From Planctomycetota bacterium (GTDB taxonomy: Bacteria; Planctomycetota; Phycisphaerae; WQYP01): a stretch of DNA of 8,950 nucleotides. Positions 1 through 6,523 of the stretch are shown piece after piece. The translations under genes and the position numbers were made by a program. The notes beneath the pieces were generated by a model. The model was not told the origin of the DNA and made no database searches. It saw only the letters and a program-made list of their open reading frames with translations. The stretch's first letter is position 1. The number at the start of each line of letters is the position of its first letter. Where the stretch lies: contig JAKBAC010000139.1 in the NCBI GenBank assembly GCA_021809365.1, positions 1-8,950 of the forward strand, in the 5' to 3' direction.

Positions 1-487
1 ATTTGCGGATCGCACGAGTTGCCATGATTTTGTGGCCAACCAGTTCCGTGTCCTGTTGAGCGGATTCGCCTATCTTCTGGTCGATCATCTGCGGCGTACG
101 GTACTGGTGGGCACGGAATTGGCCACAGCGCAGGTAGACACGATCCGGTTGAAGCTCTTCAAGATCGGTGCGGTCGTGAAGACCAGCGTTCGCCGCTTGG
201 TGCTGCACCTGTCCAGTGCGTATCCGCTGCAGGCGTTGTTCCAACTGGTATGCGAAAAACTCGGGGGATTAAGCGTTCTACATATAGACAAACAAACGTC
301 GGGGTGAAACAGAATTGGCCGTAAGAAAAGAAAGGAAAATCGCATGAATCAAAACAGTATGTCAAGGTAATGGGGGCCGGGGAGAATTCTGCGCCTTACT
401 CAAAAAAACAGAAAATTCCTCGCCGCCGGAACCGATCCGAAGACACAGGGCTGCCGCCAGTTAAAACTGATGAAATGTCCGGGCTAG
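1..487 (+). mobile_element. 3' portion of an IS1380-family insertion sequence
   Basis: The window opens inside a transposase reading frame that ends at 307. About 180 non-coding bases follow, as expected for the tail of an insertion sequence. A candidate right terminal inverted repeat is atgaaatgtccgggctag at 470-487; it has the CCGGGCTAG-like edge I associate with IS1380 elements, but the left end is outside the window, so the inverted repeat and target duplication cannot be tested. Between the stop and this end lies an A-rich stretch with a possible tiny frame at 344-370 (MNQNSMSR) behind an AAAGGA motif, which I do not call a gene. The element would end 17 bases from the stop codon of the convergent sulfotransferase gene. 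Confidence 0.6.
2..307 (+). CDS. IS1380-family transposase, C-terminal fragment
   Basis: This frame is open from the window edge and gives 101 residues. It begins FADRTSCHDFVANQFR, continues with a hydrophobic segment (LLSGFAYLLVDHLRR) and then LKIGAVVKTSVRRLVLHLSSAYP. This is the typical C-terminus of IS1380-type DDE transposases, in which an ADRTSC..F.AN..R motif follows the third catalytic acidic residue and is followed by KIGA.V..SVRR..(V/L)HL.SAYP. The catalytic acids would lie upstream of the window, so I cannot say whether the enzyme is intact. The true start is not visible; the GTG at 32 is internal. The protein would bind the element ends and carry out cut-and-paste transposition. 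The last dozen residues (LSVLHIDKQTSG) look unconserved. I recognise the family from memory of its motifs, not from a search. Confidence 0.75.
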   Translation, partial: FADRTSCHDFVANQFRVLLSGFAYLLVDHLRRTVLVGTELATAQVDTIRLKLFKIGAVVKTSVRRLVLHLSSAYPLQALFQLVCEKLGGLSVLHIDKQTSG

Positions 488-504
488 CGCGGCCTCGGTG
501 GTGT

Positions 505-1518
505 TCACGCGAAGCGTGCCATCCATTTGCGCATCAGCCGTGGCGAATGGCGGTAGATAATTCGGGCCAAATATCGTGATCGCGCCAGGCGATTGTTCAG
601 TTGGTCAATCAGGCGAAATGTCGAGTTGCGGTCCATAGCCTCCGCCGCAATGGCTCCCCAGCGTTGCCGGAACTCCTGGCTTTGCAGGGCCAACTTATCG
701 CTGGCCACATCCGAGAGCGTTTCATACGCTCTTATCACCAGCCCCGGTACCCGCGGATCAGCCGCCAAATCCGCCGCCGTAAAGGTGGTATGGCGCAGGC
801 CTTTATCTAAAAACTCATTGCCGTAGGCATCAACCATATTTTTATTACCGCGCGGGATTGGCAAATTCAGAGCGGCGGAAATGCGCTCAAGGTTGGCTCC
901 CGGATTGGCCATTACGCGGTCAAAGTCCACCACCACCGCCGGCTTCCCGGCCATGGCCACCTCCATGGCCCCCACCTGGTATACCAGCCACATGAGATGC
1001 AGATGTGTGGGATTGCTGCCGACGCCAAAGTGCGGGCTGCCCTTAATGACCGAGGCGGCGATGCTTAGCGGGTTACGCAGGGCAATAATATAACCGTCCC
1101 GGCAATTTGCTTGCTCAAAGGCCTGCATCCAAAGCCAGATCATCCTTCCCATCTGCGGGTTTTTACAGCCCCAAATTCCGTTGGCTGTTTCCGCCATACG
1201 CCGATTAACAATGTCTGTGGCCTCCGCCAATAGGTCGCGGCCTTTGGGGGTGTTCCAGTCTTCCTTCCCGAATAATTGCAGACCGTACCAGGGCAGATTG
1301 AAACTCGCCAGGCCGCGGGCGCACAGATCCACGATCAGCACATCTTCCCAGAATCCTTTGGGGTTTCCGGAATCCGGTGGTCGATGATGTTCAGGCTTGC
1401 CAACGTCTACGCCCAAACATTCCAGCGCGTGCGTGATGGCACTGGTACCGCTGCGTGGTGGACCTAACACCGCCACGACGGTACGCGGCCTTGCCGCCTT
1501 ATCCTGATCTTCCTGCAT
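505..1518 (-). CDS. Sulfotransferase family protein
   Basis: A 337-residue protein that probably transfers sulfate from PAPS to a sugar hydroxyl of a surface polysaccharide. Near the N-terminus LGPPRSGTSAIT (residues 18-29) is the 5'-phosphosulfate-binding loop of sulfotransferases. IIALRNPLSIAAS (144-156) supplies the Arg and Ser of the 3'-phosphate-binding motif. NPKGFWED (52-59) is typical of the polysaccharide-cluster branch of this family. There is no signal peptide or membrane segment, so it should act in the cytoplasm or at the inner membrane face. The ATG at 1516-1518 is preceded by AGGAAG (minus-strand sense, bases 1525-1530) at 6 bases, which supports this start. It is the last of four minus-strand polysaccharide genes, but 385 bases separate it from the glycosyltransferase, so it may have its own promoter. 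The acceptor is unknown. Its 3' end nearly abuts an IS1380 end, but the C-terminus (RLMRKWMARFA) looks natural. Confidence 0.82.
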   Translation of the reverse strand: MQEDQDKAARPRTVVAVLGPPRSGTSAITHALECLGVDVGKPEHHRPPDSGNPKGFWEDVLIVDLCARGLASFNLPWYGLQLFGKEDWNTPKGRDLLAEATDIVNRRMAETANGIWGCKNPQMGRMIWLWMQAFEQANCRDGYIIALRNPLSIAASVIKGSPHFGVGSNPTHLHLMWLVYQVGAMEVAMAGKPAVVVDFDRVMANPGANLERISAALNLPIPRGNKNMVDAYGNEFLDKGLRHTTFTAADLAADPRVPGLVIRAYETLSDVASDKLALQSQEFRQRWGAIAAEAMDRNSTFRLIDQLNNRLARSRYLARIIYRHSPRLMRKWMARFA

Positions 1519-1759
1519 TCCACACTTCCTGCTATTGGCGCGTCCCGCTACAACCGCCCAATCAGCGATGTTATCTTAACCCAGAACCATTACACCAGAT
1601 CATTCTAACCTGTGGCCGCCAAATCGCCACCAAATCGCACCCCGGCTCACCCTAGTGCCACACGCACAATTTTGATAAAAGTTGCAGTTCCAGTAGTACC
1701 AGCATTCAGGAGCCCCGTTTCACTGATCAAGGAAAACGGATCGCGGATCAATTCGTGTA

Positions 1760-1804
1760 CAGTATTATCAGTAATATCAGTATTGGCCAGTAATATCAGT
1801 ATTG
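1760..1804. repeat. Tandem CAGTAATATCAGTATTG repeat
   Basis: The 17-base unit cagtaatatcagtattg occurs at 1769-1785 and again at 1788-1804, a 19-base period, and is preceded by a partial copy (cagtattatcag, 1760-1771). It is AT-rich in an otherwise GC-rich region. It grades directly into the heptad repeat at 1804. No function can be read from it. Confidence 0.8.
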
Positions 1805-1837
1805 CTCATTGGTCATTGATCATTGGTCTTGGTCTTT
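1804..1837. repeat. Heptanucleotide repeat GNTCATT
   Basis: Three consecutive heptads (gctcatt, ggtcatt, gatcatt) occupy 1804-1824 and are followed by degenerate units ggtctt and ggtcttt to 1837. Read on the minus strand this is AATGANC repeated. Period-7 short tandem repeats of this type (GGTCATT) are well known from intergenic DNA of filamentous cyanobacteria and also occur in other repeat-rich phyla. Confidence 0.7.
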
Positions 1838-1880
1838 GCGTTCTTAGGCTGCTTTGCGGTTAAATCCCGTTGTACGTTGG
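1834..1880 (-). repeat. CGCAAAG-family extragenic repeat, reverse copy
   Basis: Bases 1834-1863 read on the minus strand as TTAACCGCAAAG, five variable bases, then TAAGAACGCAAAG. This matches the exact 31-base copies at 2968-2998 and 8807-8837 at 27 of 30 positions. It is followed in plus-strand order by cccgttgtacgttgg (1866-1880), the reverse complement of the AACGTAC/AACGGG unit found in the other arrays. The block begins about 25 bases beyond the glycosyltransferase stop codon and points the same way as that gene. Confidence 0.75.
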
Positions 1881-1903
1881 TCACCGAAATTCCCCCGCAG
1901 TGG

Positions 1904-2764
1904 TCAGCGACTTATCCGCTTTGCCTCCGCCGCACGGCGCAGTTCAATGAGCTTCAAGGTAATCTGGTGTTCATAAGATGCCAGAAACATGCAGAAATGG
2001 AATCCAGTTACTCCGTCGAGTATGCCCAGTCGAAACAGGTACATATAACCAAACCTTGCAAGCCATCTCGCCGGCAGGCGGGGCCAGATTTTGTGTTTGA
2101 TCCAGCGCCGCCGTTCAATGGGACCGCCGAAAAAGTGAAATGTCATCGTACCATCCGCCGTGCCTTGCTCGATCCGGAAAAGTTCCCTCGCCTCAAGCGT
2201 GCTATAATGATTGTGCTTGGCAATATAAAATTCCATGCCGCGCCGGTCGTTATGTTCCATTTCTCCTCTAAGATAGCCAACTTTGCCGTCCACCACCATG
2301 TGCTCGTGGACATCGCGCTCCTCGTAGCGGGCCTTGCCACGGCGGAAGAATCGCAAGTTCCAGCTTGGATAATAGCCGCAGTGGCGGATGCGCTGCCCGA
2401 GGAATATAAAAAAGCGATTCACATAGAAGCCGTTTTCCGCGCATTTATCTGCGTCCGCAATGGATGAGAGCTCCGCAGCAAGTTGTTGGGTTATGACTTC
2501 GTCGGCGTCGAGAATGAAGACCCAAGGCGTTTTGATCGGCAGGTTGTCCAGCCCCCAGTTTTTTTGCCGGGCGTATCCGAGCCACGGCTGAAACACAAAC
2601 CTCGCACCGCCATCCCGAGCGATTTTCTCGGTATTGTCCGTGGAGCCGGAGTCCAAAACAAAAACTTCGCGGGCATTCCCGGCCGCGCTGGCCAAGGCAA
2701 ATGGCAGATTAACCTCCTCATTTTTGGTGGGAACCATCACTGAGTAATTGGATGTTTCGGACAA
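1904..2764 (-). CDS. Family 2 glycosyltransferase, WaaE/beta-1,4-glucosyltransferase type
   Basis: This protein probably transfers a hexose from a nucleotide sugar to a growing polysaccharide or lipopolysaccharide core. From the chosen start it has 286 residues: VPTKNEE (about 11-17) is the first nucleotide-binding element of GT-A enzymes, LDSGSTDNT (37-45) the second, and FILDADE (83-89) carries the DxD metal-binding motif. The layout and the GYARQKNWGL segment match the small WaaE/KdtX-like glucosyltransferases, which are about 250-290 residues long. The reading frame is open upstream to a GTG at 2896, but those extra 44 residues are encoded by intergenic repeat sequence and are unlikely to be real. 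I chose the TTG at 2762-2764, just after a GGTGA motif and a normal distance before the first strand; the GTG at 2740 or the ATG at 2737 is also possible. There is no membrane segment except hydrophobic patches near the C-terminus (YMYLFRLGILDGVTGFHFCMFLA) that may be peripheral. Confidence 0.85.
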   Translation of the reverse strand: MSETSNYSVMVPTKNEEVNLPFALASAAGNAREVFVLDSGSTDNTEKIARDGGARFVFQPWLGYARQKNWGLDNLPIKTPWVFILDADEVITQQLAAELSSIADADKCAENGFYVNRFFIFLGQRIRHCGYYPSWNLRFFRRGKARYEERDVHEHMVVDGKVGYLRGEMEHNDRRGMEFYIAKHNHYSTLEARELFRIEQGTADGTMTFHFFGGPIERRRWIKHKIWPRLPARWLARFGYMYLFRLGILDGVTGFHFCMFLASYEHQITLKLIELRRAAEAKRISR

Positions 2765-2826
2765 AGGATCACCCGCTTTCCATCGCGTCGGTTTCTGAAT
2801 TAACCATGCCCATAGCACCTGGCCGT

Positions 2827-3110
2827 GTACAACGTACAACGAACAAGAGTTCATCCCGGCTCGCCGGGAAACAACGAACAACGGGTAGTTTGTCACAAAA
2901 GACGCAAAGGCACAAGGTTAGGACGACGGTTAGCCACAAGGTCACAGAGATGCGAAGAGCCGGGGGGTTAACCGCAAAGTAACGTAAGAACGCAAAGGAG
3001 CGACGACCACGACGACGAAATTTACCACAAAGACACCAAGACACAAAGGCGCGGCGAAACAGCGTTACGACGACGAGAATACTTACCACACGATGACACA
3101 AAGAGCGATT
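2827..3110 (+). repeat. Left repeat array, forward orientation, upstream of the GxxExxY gene
   Basis: The array starts with heptad-like units (aacgtac 2831-2837, aacgaac 2838-2844, aagagtt 2845-2851), then an interrupting palindrome, then aacaacgaacaacggg (2870-2885). CGCAAAG/CACAAAG modules follow at 2894-2917, 2934-2956, 2968-2998 (TTAACCGCAAAG...AACGCAAAGG, identical over 31 bases to 8807-8837), 3025-3049 (CCACAAAGACACC...ACACAAAGG) and 3084-3104. ACGACGACG linkers separate several of them. The plus strand is almost free of T: 3 of 60 bases in 3001-3060. The right-hand array at 3524-3701 carries the same modules on the other strand. Frames crossing it on the minus strand are repeat translations, not genes. 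Confidence 0.88.
2854..2869. repeat. Short GC palindrome inside the left array
   Basis: The sequence tcccggctcgccggga forms a perfect 7-base stem with a two-base centre. It interrupts the AACGAAC heptad repeats, which continue on both sides. No T-tract follows on either strand, so it is not an obvious terminator. It may be a small inserted palindrome or a recombination scar. Confidence 0.6.
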
Positions 3111-3127
3111 GAGTGGATAATCGATTT

Positions 3128-3523
3128 ATGAAAATACCCGTTGAAATACCGAGGTCTACGGAGTTGGTGGCGTCGCGTGTTCTCAATGCGGCGTTTGCTG
3201 TTCACCGGGAGTTGGGGCCTGGATTGCTTGAGAATATTTATGAGGCTTGCCTTGGCGAGGAACTCAGGCAAGAGGGAATTGAATTTCAAACCCAGGTTGT
3301 TCTACCAGTGCAATACAAGGGGAATACCTTGGATGCTGGGCTACGACTGGATTTATTTGTGGCCGGAGTGGTGATCGTTGAAATTAAATCCGTGGCTGGG
3401 TTGCTGCCCGTACATACGGCACAACTCATGACCTACCTCAAGCTAACCGGTGCCCGCCTTGGATTTCTGATTAATTTTAACGAGGCCTTATTGAAAGACG
3501 GCATCCGCCGAGTGGTACTATAA
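3128..3523 (+). CDS. GxxExxY protein, predicted PD-(D/E)XK nuclease-like
   Basis: A 131-residue protein of the GxxExxY family (TIGR04256-type), named for a motif seen here as GLLENIY (G32, E35, Y38). Beyond that motif it shows D75, then E85-I-K87 in VIVEIKSV, then QLMTY (Q99, Y103). This matches the D...ExK plus QxxxY arrangement of RecB-like PD-(D/E)XK nucleases, so a nuclease fold is a reasonable inference; the biological role of the family is not settled. The length is normal for the family (about 120-135). I chose the ATG at 3128; a GTG at 3113 would add five residues, and neither has a strong ribosome-binding site. It is the only plus-strand gene within the minus-strand polysaccharide cluster. 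It lies between two arrays of the same repeats in opposite orientation, suggesting that gene and repeats arrived or spread together. Confidence 0.85.
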   Translation: MKIPVEIPRSTELVASRVLNAAFAVHRELGPGLLENIYEACLGEELRQEGIEFQTQVVLPVQYKGNTLDAGLRLDLFVAGVVIVEIKSVAGLLPVHTAQLMTYLKLTGARLGFLINFNEALLKDGIRRVVL

Positions 3524-3701
3524 ACGCAAACTTTGTGCCTTTGTGTCTTTGCGGTAAATCCGTCGTTGTCCTCCGTTTACCTCCCTTGCCTCGTGGTTCA
3601 CAATCTCTTTGCGTCCTTTGCTTCTTTGCGGTTCCCCCCCCCGTCTCTTTGTGTCTTGGTGTCGTTGTGGTGAATACCGTCGTGATCGCCCCATCTTTGC
3701 C
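3524..3701 (-). repeat. Right repeat array, reverse orientation, downstream of the GxxExxY gene
   Basis: This is the mirror-strand version of the left array. Modules (minus-strand sense) are ACCGCAAAGACACAAAGG... at 3531-3555, AACCACGAGGCAAGGGAGG... at about 3569-3597, AACCGCAAAG...ACGCAAAG at 3605-3633, and CCACAACGACACC...ACACAAAG at 3645-3670; the last matches 3025-3049 at 23 of 25 positions. The outer end, gcaaagatggggcgatcacgacgg on the minus strand (3677-3700), is nearly the same as the sequence right after the rdgB stop codon. Only 7 of 140 plus-strand bases in 3531-3670 are A. A run of nine C (3634-3642) is a likely slippage site. The array starts right after the GxxExxY stop and ends at the acetyltransferase stop. 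Confidence 0.88.
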
Positions 3702-4337
3702 TCATTGAGCGGTTGCGCCGCGCATCTCCCGTTTTTTGACCACCCGCGCCGGGTTGCCCGCCACCACCGTCCAGGGCGGTACATCCTTCATGGCCACGGC
3801 ACATGCCCCCACCACCGCGCCATCCCCCACCGTTACTCCGGGGCCAACAAAGGCCCGGGCGCAAATCCATACATCTGCACCCAGGTGTATTTCACCGCCC
3901 GTCAGCGGCATAAGTGGATCGCGGAAGTCATGCGAGGCTCCGCATAAAAACGCTTCCTGGCTCACAACAACCCGGTCCGAGATCGAGATCCCGTATACGT
4001 TGTAAAGATTTACTGAGGCATCCACGTAGACACTGCTGCCAGCCCTCAAGAGCCATGGTGCCCAGATTACAACGCTCGGGTGAAAATAGGCCTTCGCAAT
4101 CTTCGCGCCAAAACATCGCAGCAGTAACCTGCGCCAACCGGCGAAAAGCCGTGGGGGGGTAGGTCGAAACAGCAATAACCAGCAGAATCGCCACACCAAG
4201 CGCCCCACCTTGTTCGCCAGGGAATGCTCATTGCGATACTCATCCGGCCTGGTGGCCTGGGGAGTCAGCGTGGCGTTCGCGTCGTGCCCGGCAGGGCTTG
4301 GCTGCGCGTGTTTGTCGTCACTTTCCCTTGTCGGCAT
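3702..4337 (-). CDS. WcaF-like colanic acid-type O-acetyltransferase
   Basis: A left-handed beta-helix acyltransferase of the LbetaH_WcaF-like type, which would move an acetyl group from acetyl-CoA to a sugar of a surface polysaccharide in the cytoplasm. From the chosen start it has 211 residues. An N-terminal region with SLANKVGRLVWRFCWLLLFRPTPPRLFAGWRRLLLRCFGA (about 39-88) is typical of this branch and contains a hydrophobic, possibly membrane-associated helix. Hexapeptide repeats follow (YVDASVNLYNVYGISISDRVVVSQ and later GADVWICARAFVGPGVTVGDGAVVGA). FLCGASHDFRDP carries the expected catalytic His (residue 136), and DVPPWTVVAGNPAR is the usual C-terminal cap. I chose the ATG at 4335-4337, with a weak GGGA seven bases ahead, giving a 20-base overlap with the fusion gene and probable translational coupling. 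An ATG at 4368-4370 would give 222 residues and a 53-base overlap. Confidence 0.88.
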   Translation of the reverse strand: MPTRESDDKHAQPSPAGHDANATLTPQATRPDEYRNEHSLANKVGRLVWRFCWLLLFRPTPPRLFAGWRRLLLRCFGAKIAKAYFHPSVVIWAPWLLRAGSSVYVDASVNLYNVYGISISDRVVVSQEAFLCGASHDFRDPLMPLTGGEIHLGADVWICARAFVGPGVTVGDGAVVGACAVAMKDVPPWTVVAGNPARVVKKREMRGATAQ

Positions 4338-6297
4338 AAACCAATCCCGCAATCTCAAATATGGCTGCATAAAAATTTGCTAACGCCGACAAGGTTACGG
4401 CGGAAACGGTGGAAGCGTCACCGCTGAGCATTGCGCCGATCATCCTGTCGTGTGATCGGTCGGAGTCCTTCCCCGTGACCTTGTCGCGAATCTTCGAGAA
4501 GGTAGCCTTCATTACCGCTCGGGCCTGTCGTCGGTAATACCATGGGTTATCTCCGGACATGTTAACCGCAAACGTGTCAGGGAAAAAATCAAGCGAGGCC
4601 ATGTAGTTCTGGAACGTGTAGCAAACCCTCGCACGGCGGGGGGCGAACCCCTGCCTCAGCAGAAAATCAACTCTGTACCCACCCACGAGCGACCCATTTA
4701 TCCACTGGGTATCGCCGCGCTGGTCCAACCCGTGCCTGATACCCTCCGGATGCCAAGGCTGTTGTGGCGAGAACATGCAGGCCAAATCGAGAAAATGGAT
4801 TGAATAGTCCATCAGAAGCGTGCGGGATGCTCGTTCGCGGCGAGCCCAGGCTGCCGAATCCCCAGCGACCGGCGGACTTGAGAAATCGACGAACACATGC
4901 AACAGCCGGCCAGGGTTATACGTGCGGAGAATCTCGCCCAGACTGAGCACGTTCGACTTGAACCGGTAATTATGGCAAACCGCTACGGGGTCGCTTCGCC
5001 CGGCGGCAAAAGATGAAAGGCGATGGAACTCTGCTGGCTCGTAACACGCTGGCTTTTCGATCAACACCGCACCGGGTACCCCTCCCAATCCCTCAACCGC
5101 TGCAACATGGAGGCGCCCTGGAGTGGCGATTACGTGCAGCCTGGCGGGTTCGGGCTTTGTGTCGGAAAGCGAACGAACCTCGTGGCCGCTTGGGGCCTTA
5201 AACGAGCGTACATCGTAGCCAGTGACCGGCCCACCGAAGCCGATCCGTCGCAGGGCTGGCAGGTGCTTTTGCTGAACGATCCGCCCAAACCCTATAAAGT
5301 TGACGTTCTCCTGCGTGTCCACCCGCCGGTCCGGTACTGTAACCGGTAGAGCAAAATTCGGATGTTGGCCCGGCAGGCAATCCATCAAATCCTGCTTCCA
5401 ATCAACGCCCAGCGACATTCCCAGCCGTTCTGCGGATTTGGCGGAGTCGTAGCGTTGCTTGCCAAGGCGTGAGGAAAGCTTCAGGTAGACTTGCAGCTTG
5501 CGCTGCCCGATAAGGATCGCAATAGCCTCTCCAATCACCGCCACTACCCACCACAAGGCGACCGGGACGCTGCTGACGCCCATGCCCGAGCCCAGCCGCC
5601 GACATATTATTTCAAGATATTCCCGACGTGAGGGAGAATTCGTATCCACCAGCATCACAACCTCGCGGGCCGCGACCGGGGGGGCTGCGACAACTCGGAC
5701 CACAGCGTGATTTACGCACGTGCGGCTGGTGACCGGCATGGCGCTTTCCGGGTTCCCTATCACAAGCAGCCGATTCCAGGGTAAGCGGGTGGCCGTGCCA
5801 ATGATGGGATTCATCAAGCCCGGCCCCAAAATGAAGCCCGGACGTAGTAGCGTAAGTTTTATATCCTCCGGGAGTTCATGAAGGAGCACATGATCCGCCA
5901 CGTTCTTTATTGCGCCGTACGGGCCTTTTCGCTCCGGCCTTTCCTCGATCGGAGAATCCTCTGTGATTCGTCCGGAGGACGCGCGGTAGGAACTTATCGA
6001 CGAAAAATGAATTAGATGGCTAACACCGTGGGCGGTGCAAAAGCGGCATAACGCGCGGGCGAAGGCCGTGTTCGCGTCGATTCCGAAATCCTTGAGCACA
6101 ATATAGTTGATAACCGCATCAAATTTACCGGCAAGGAAGGGGGAATCGTTGAGCCGCTCCAGCGATCCCGTAACCAGGCCCCCCGCCGCGGCCTCCGGCC
6201 CGCGCTGAAAGCGGACCACGTCATGGCCGGCTTGCGTGAGTATCTCGTCCACGCCGACGCTTGCGAAGCTAGTTGTGCCCAAGATTAGAATACGCAT
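4318..6297 (-). CDS. Fused NAD-dependent epimerase/dehydratase and Gfo/Idh/MocA-type oxidoreductase
   Basis: A 659-residue two-domain protein. Residues 1-about 310 are an extended short-chain dehydrogenase: MRILILGTTSFAS is the first strand with a degenerate glycine motif, HFSSISSYRAS (about 97-107) supplies the active-site Ser, and PYGAIK (126-131) is the YxxxK pair. LLRPGFILGPG (150-160) is typical of nucleotide-sugar epimerases and dehydratases. Residues about 330-659 are a Gfo/Idh/MocA-like oxidoreductase: NVNFIGFGRIVQQKHLPAL (331-349) is its Rossmann loop, VLIEKPACY (411-419) the EKP motif, HNYRF (442-446) and DYSIHFLD (497-504) the substrate-side motifs. These families normally come as separate proteins, so this may channel a sugar between two NAD(P)-linked steps. 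The substrate cannot be predicted. The ATG at 6295-6297 has GGAG nine bases upstream; a GTG at 6330 would only add eleven unlikely residues. It is the first gene of the leftward cluster. Confidence 0.85.
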   Translation of the reverse strand: MRILILGTTSFASVGVDEILTQAGHDVVRFQRGPEAAAGGLVTGSLERLNDSPFLAGKFDAVINYIVLKDFGIDANTAFARALCRFCTAHGVSHLIHFSSISSYRASSGRITEDSPIEERPERKGPYGAIKNVADHVLLHELPEDIKLTLLRPGFILGPGLMNPIIGTATRLPWNRLLVIGNPESAMPVTSRTCVNHAVVRVVAAPPVAAREVVMLVDTNSPSRREYLEIICRRLGSGMGVSSVPVALWWVVAVIGEAIAILIGQRKLQVYLKLSSRLGKQRYDSAKSAERLGMSLGVDWKQDLMDCLPGQHPNFALPVTVPDRRVDTQENVNFIGFGRIVQQKHLPALRRIGFGGPVTGYDVRSFKAPSGHEVRSLSDTKPEPARLHVIATPGRLHVAAVEGLGGVPGAVLIEKPACYEPAEFHRLSSFAAGRSDPVAVCHNYRFKSNVLSLGEILRTYNPGRLLHVFVDFSSPPVAGDSAAWARRERASRTLLMDYSIHFLDLACMFSPQQPWHPEGIRHGLDQRGDTQWINGSLVGGYRVDFLLRQGFAPRRARVCYTFQNYMASLDFFPDTFAVNMSGDNPWYYRRQARAVMKATFSKIRDKVTGKDSDRSHDRMIGAMLSGDASTVSAVTLSALANFYAAIFEIAGLVYADKGK

Positions 6298-6523
6298 GGG
6301 GATGGACTCCGAATTTCCACAACTTACCACGTCGGGCGATTTACAGGGGCCTGATTCTAACGCCCAAGCACCGTGAAGGCTAGGACGATTAATCCAATTT
6401 CCCGACAGCCGTTCGGGCCGCGCCTATTCGTCACGGCATCTTCGTCTCGGCAAGGAGGGCGTGGCCATAATTCCGGGCACCCGTGGCGACAGAGGCCGAT
6501 TTCAACGAACAACGGGACGAGAT

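Larger units (their letters stand above)
1519..1903. other. Gene-free interval with short tandem repeats
   Basis: These 385 bases separate the sulfotransferase from the glycosyltransferase, both on the minus strand. Next to the sulfotransferase start there is an 11-base-period duplication of ccaaatcgc (1619-1627 and 1630-1638). Farther in come the ATATCAGT-type repeats, a GNTCATT heptad run and a reverse-oriented copy of the CGCAAAG repeat, each listed separately. TAGAAT and TAAGAT boxes occur on the minus strand upstream of the sulfotransferase, but no convincing -35 partner is present, so no promoter is claimed. I see no coding potential on either strand beyond frames antisense to the glycosyltransferase. 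Confidence 0.6.

Noticed and set aside
1823..2467. 214-codon plus-strand open frame
   Set aside because: It is antisense to the well-supported glycosyltransferase gene and has no recognisable motif.
2769..3101. 110-codon minus-strand open frame across the left repeat array
   Set aside because: Its translation consists of repeat-derived strings such as FVSWCLCGKF. The T-poor strand lacks stop codons on its complement, so long frames arise for free; no recognisable domain.
3524..3701. CRISPR array
   Set aside because: The repeats are diverged, vary in length and spacing and have no regular unique spacers; no cas genes are present.
2827..3701. Classical transposon with terminal inverted repeats
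   Set aside because: The flanking modules are inverted but not in mirror order, no target duplication is visible and no transposase is encoded; only the idea of a repeat-linked unit is kept.
3598..3947. Open frames on both strands around the right array and the acetyltransferase 3' end
   Set aside because: They are either repeat translations or out-of-frame shadows of the acetyltransferase, with biased low-complexity composition.
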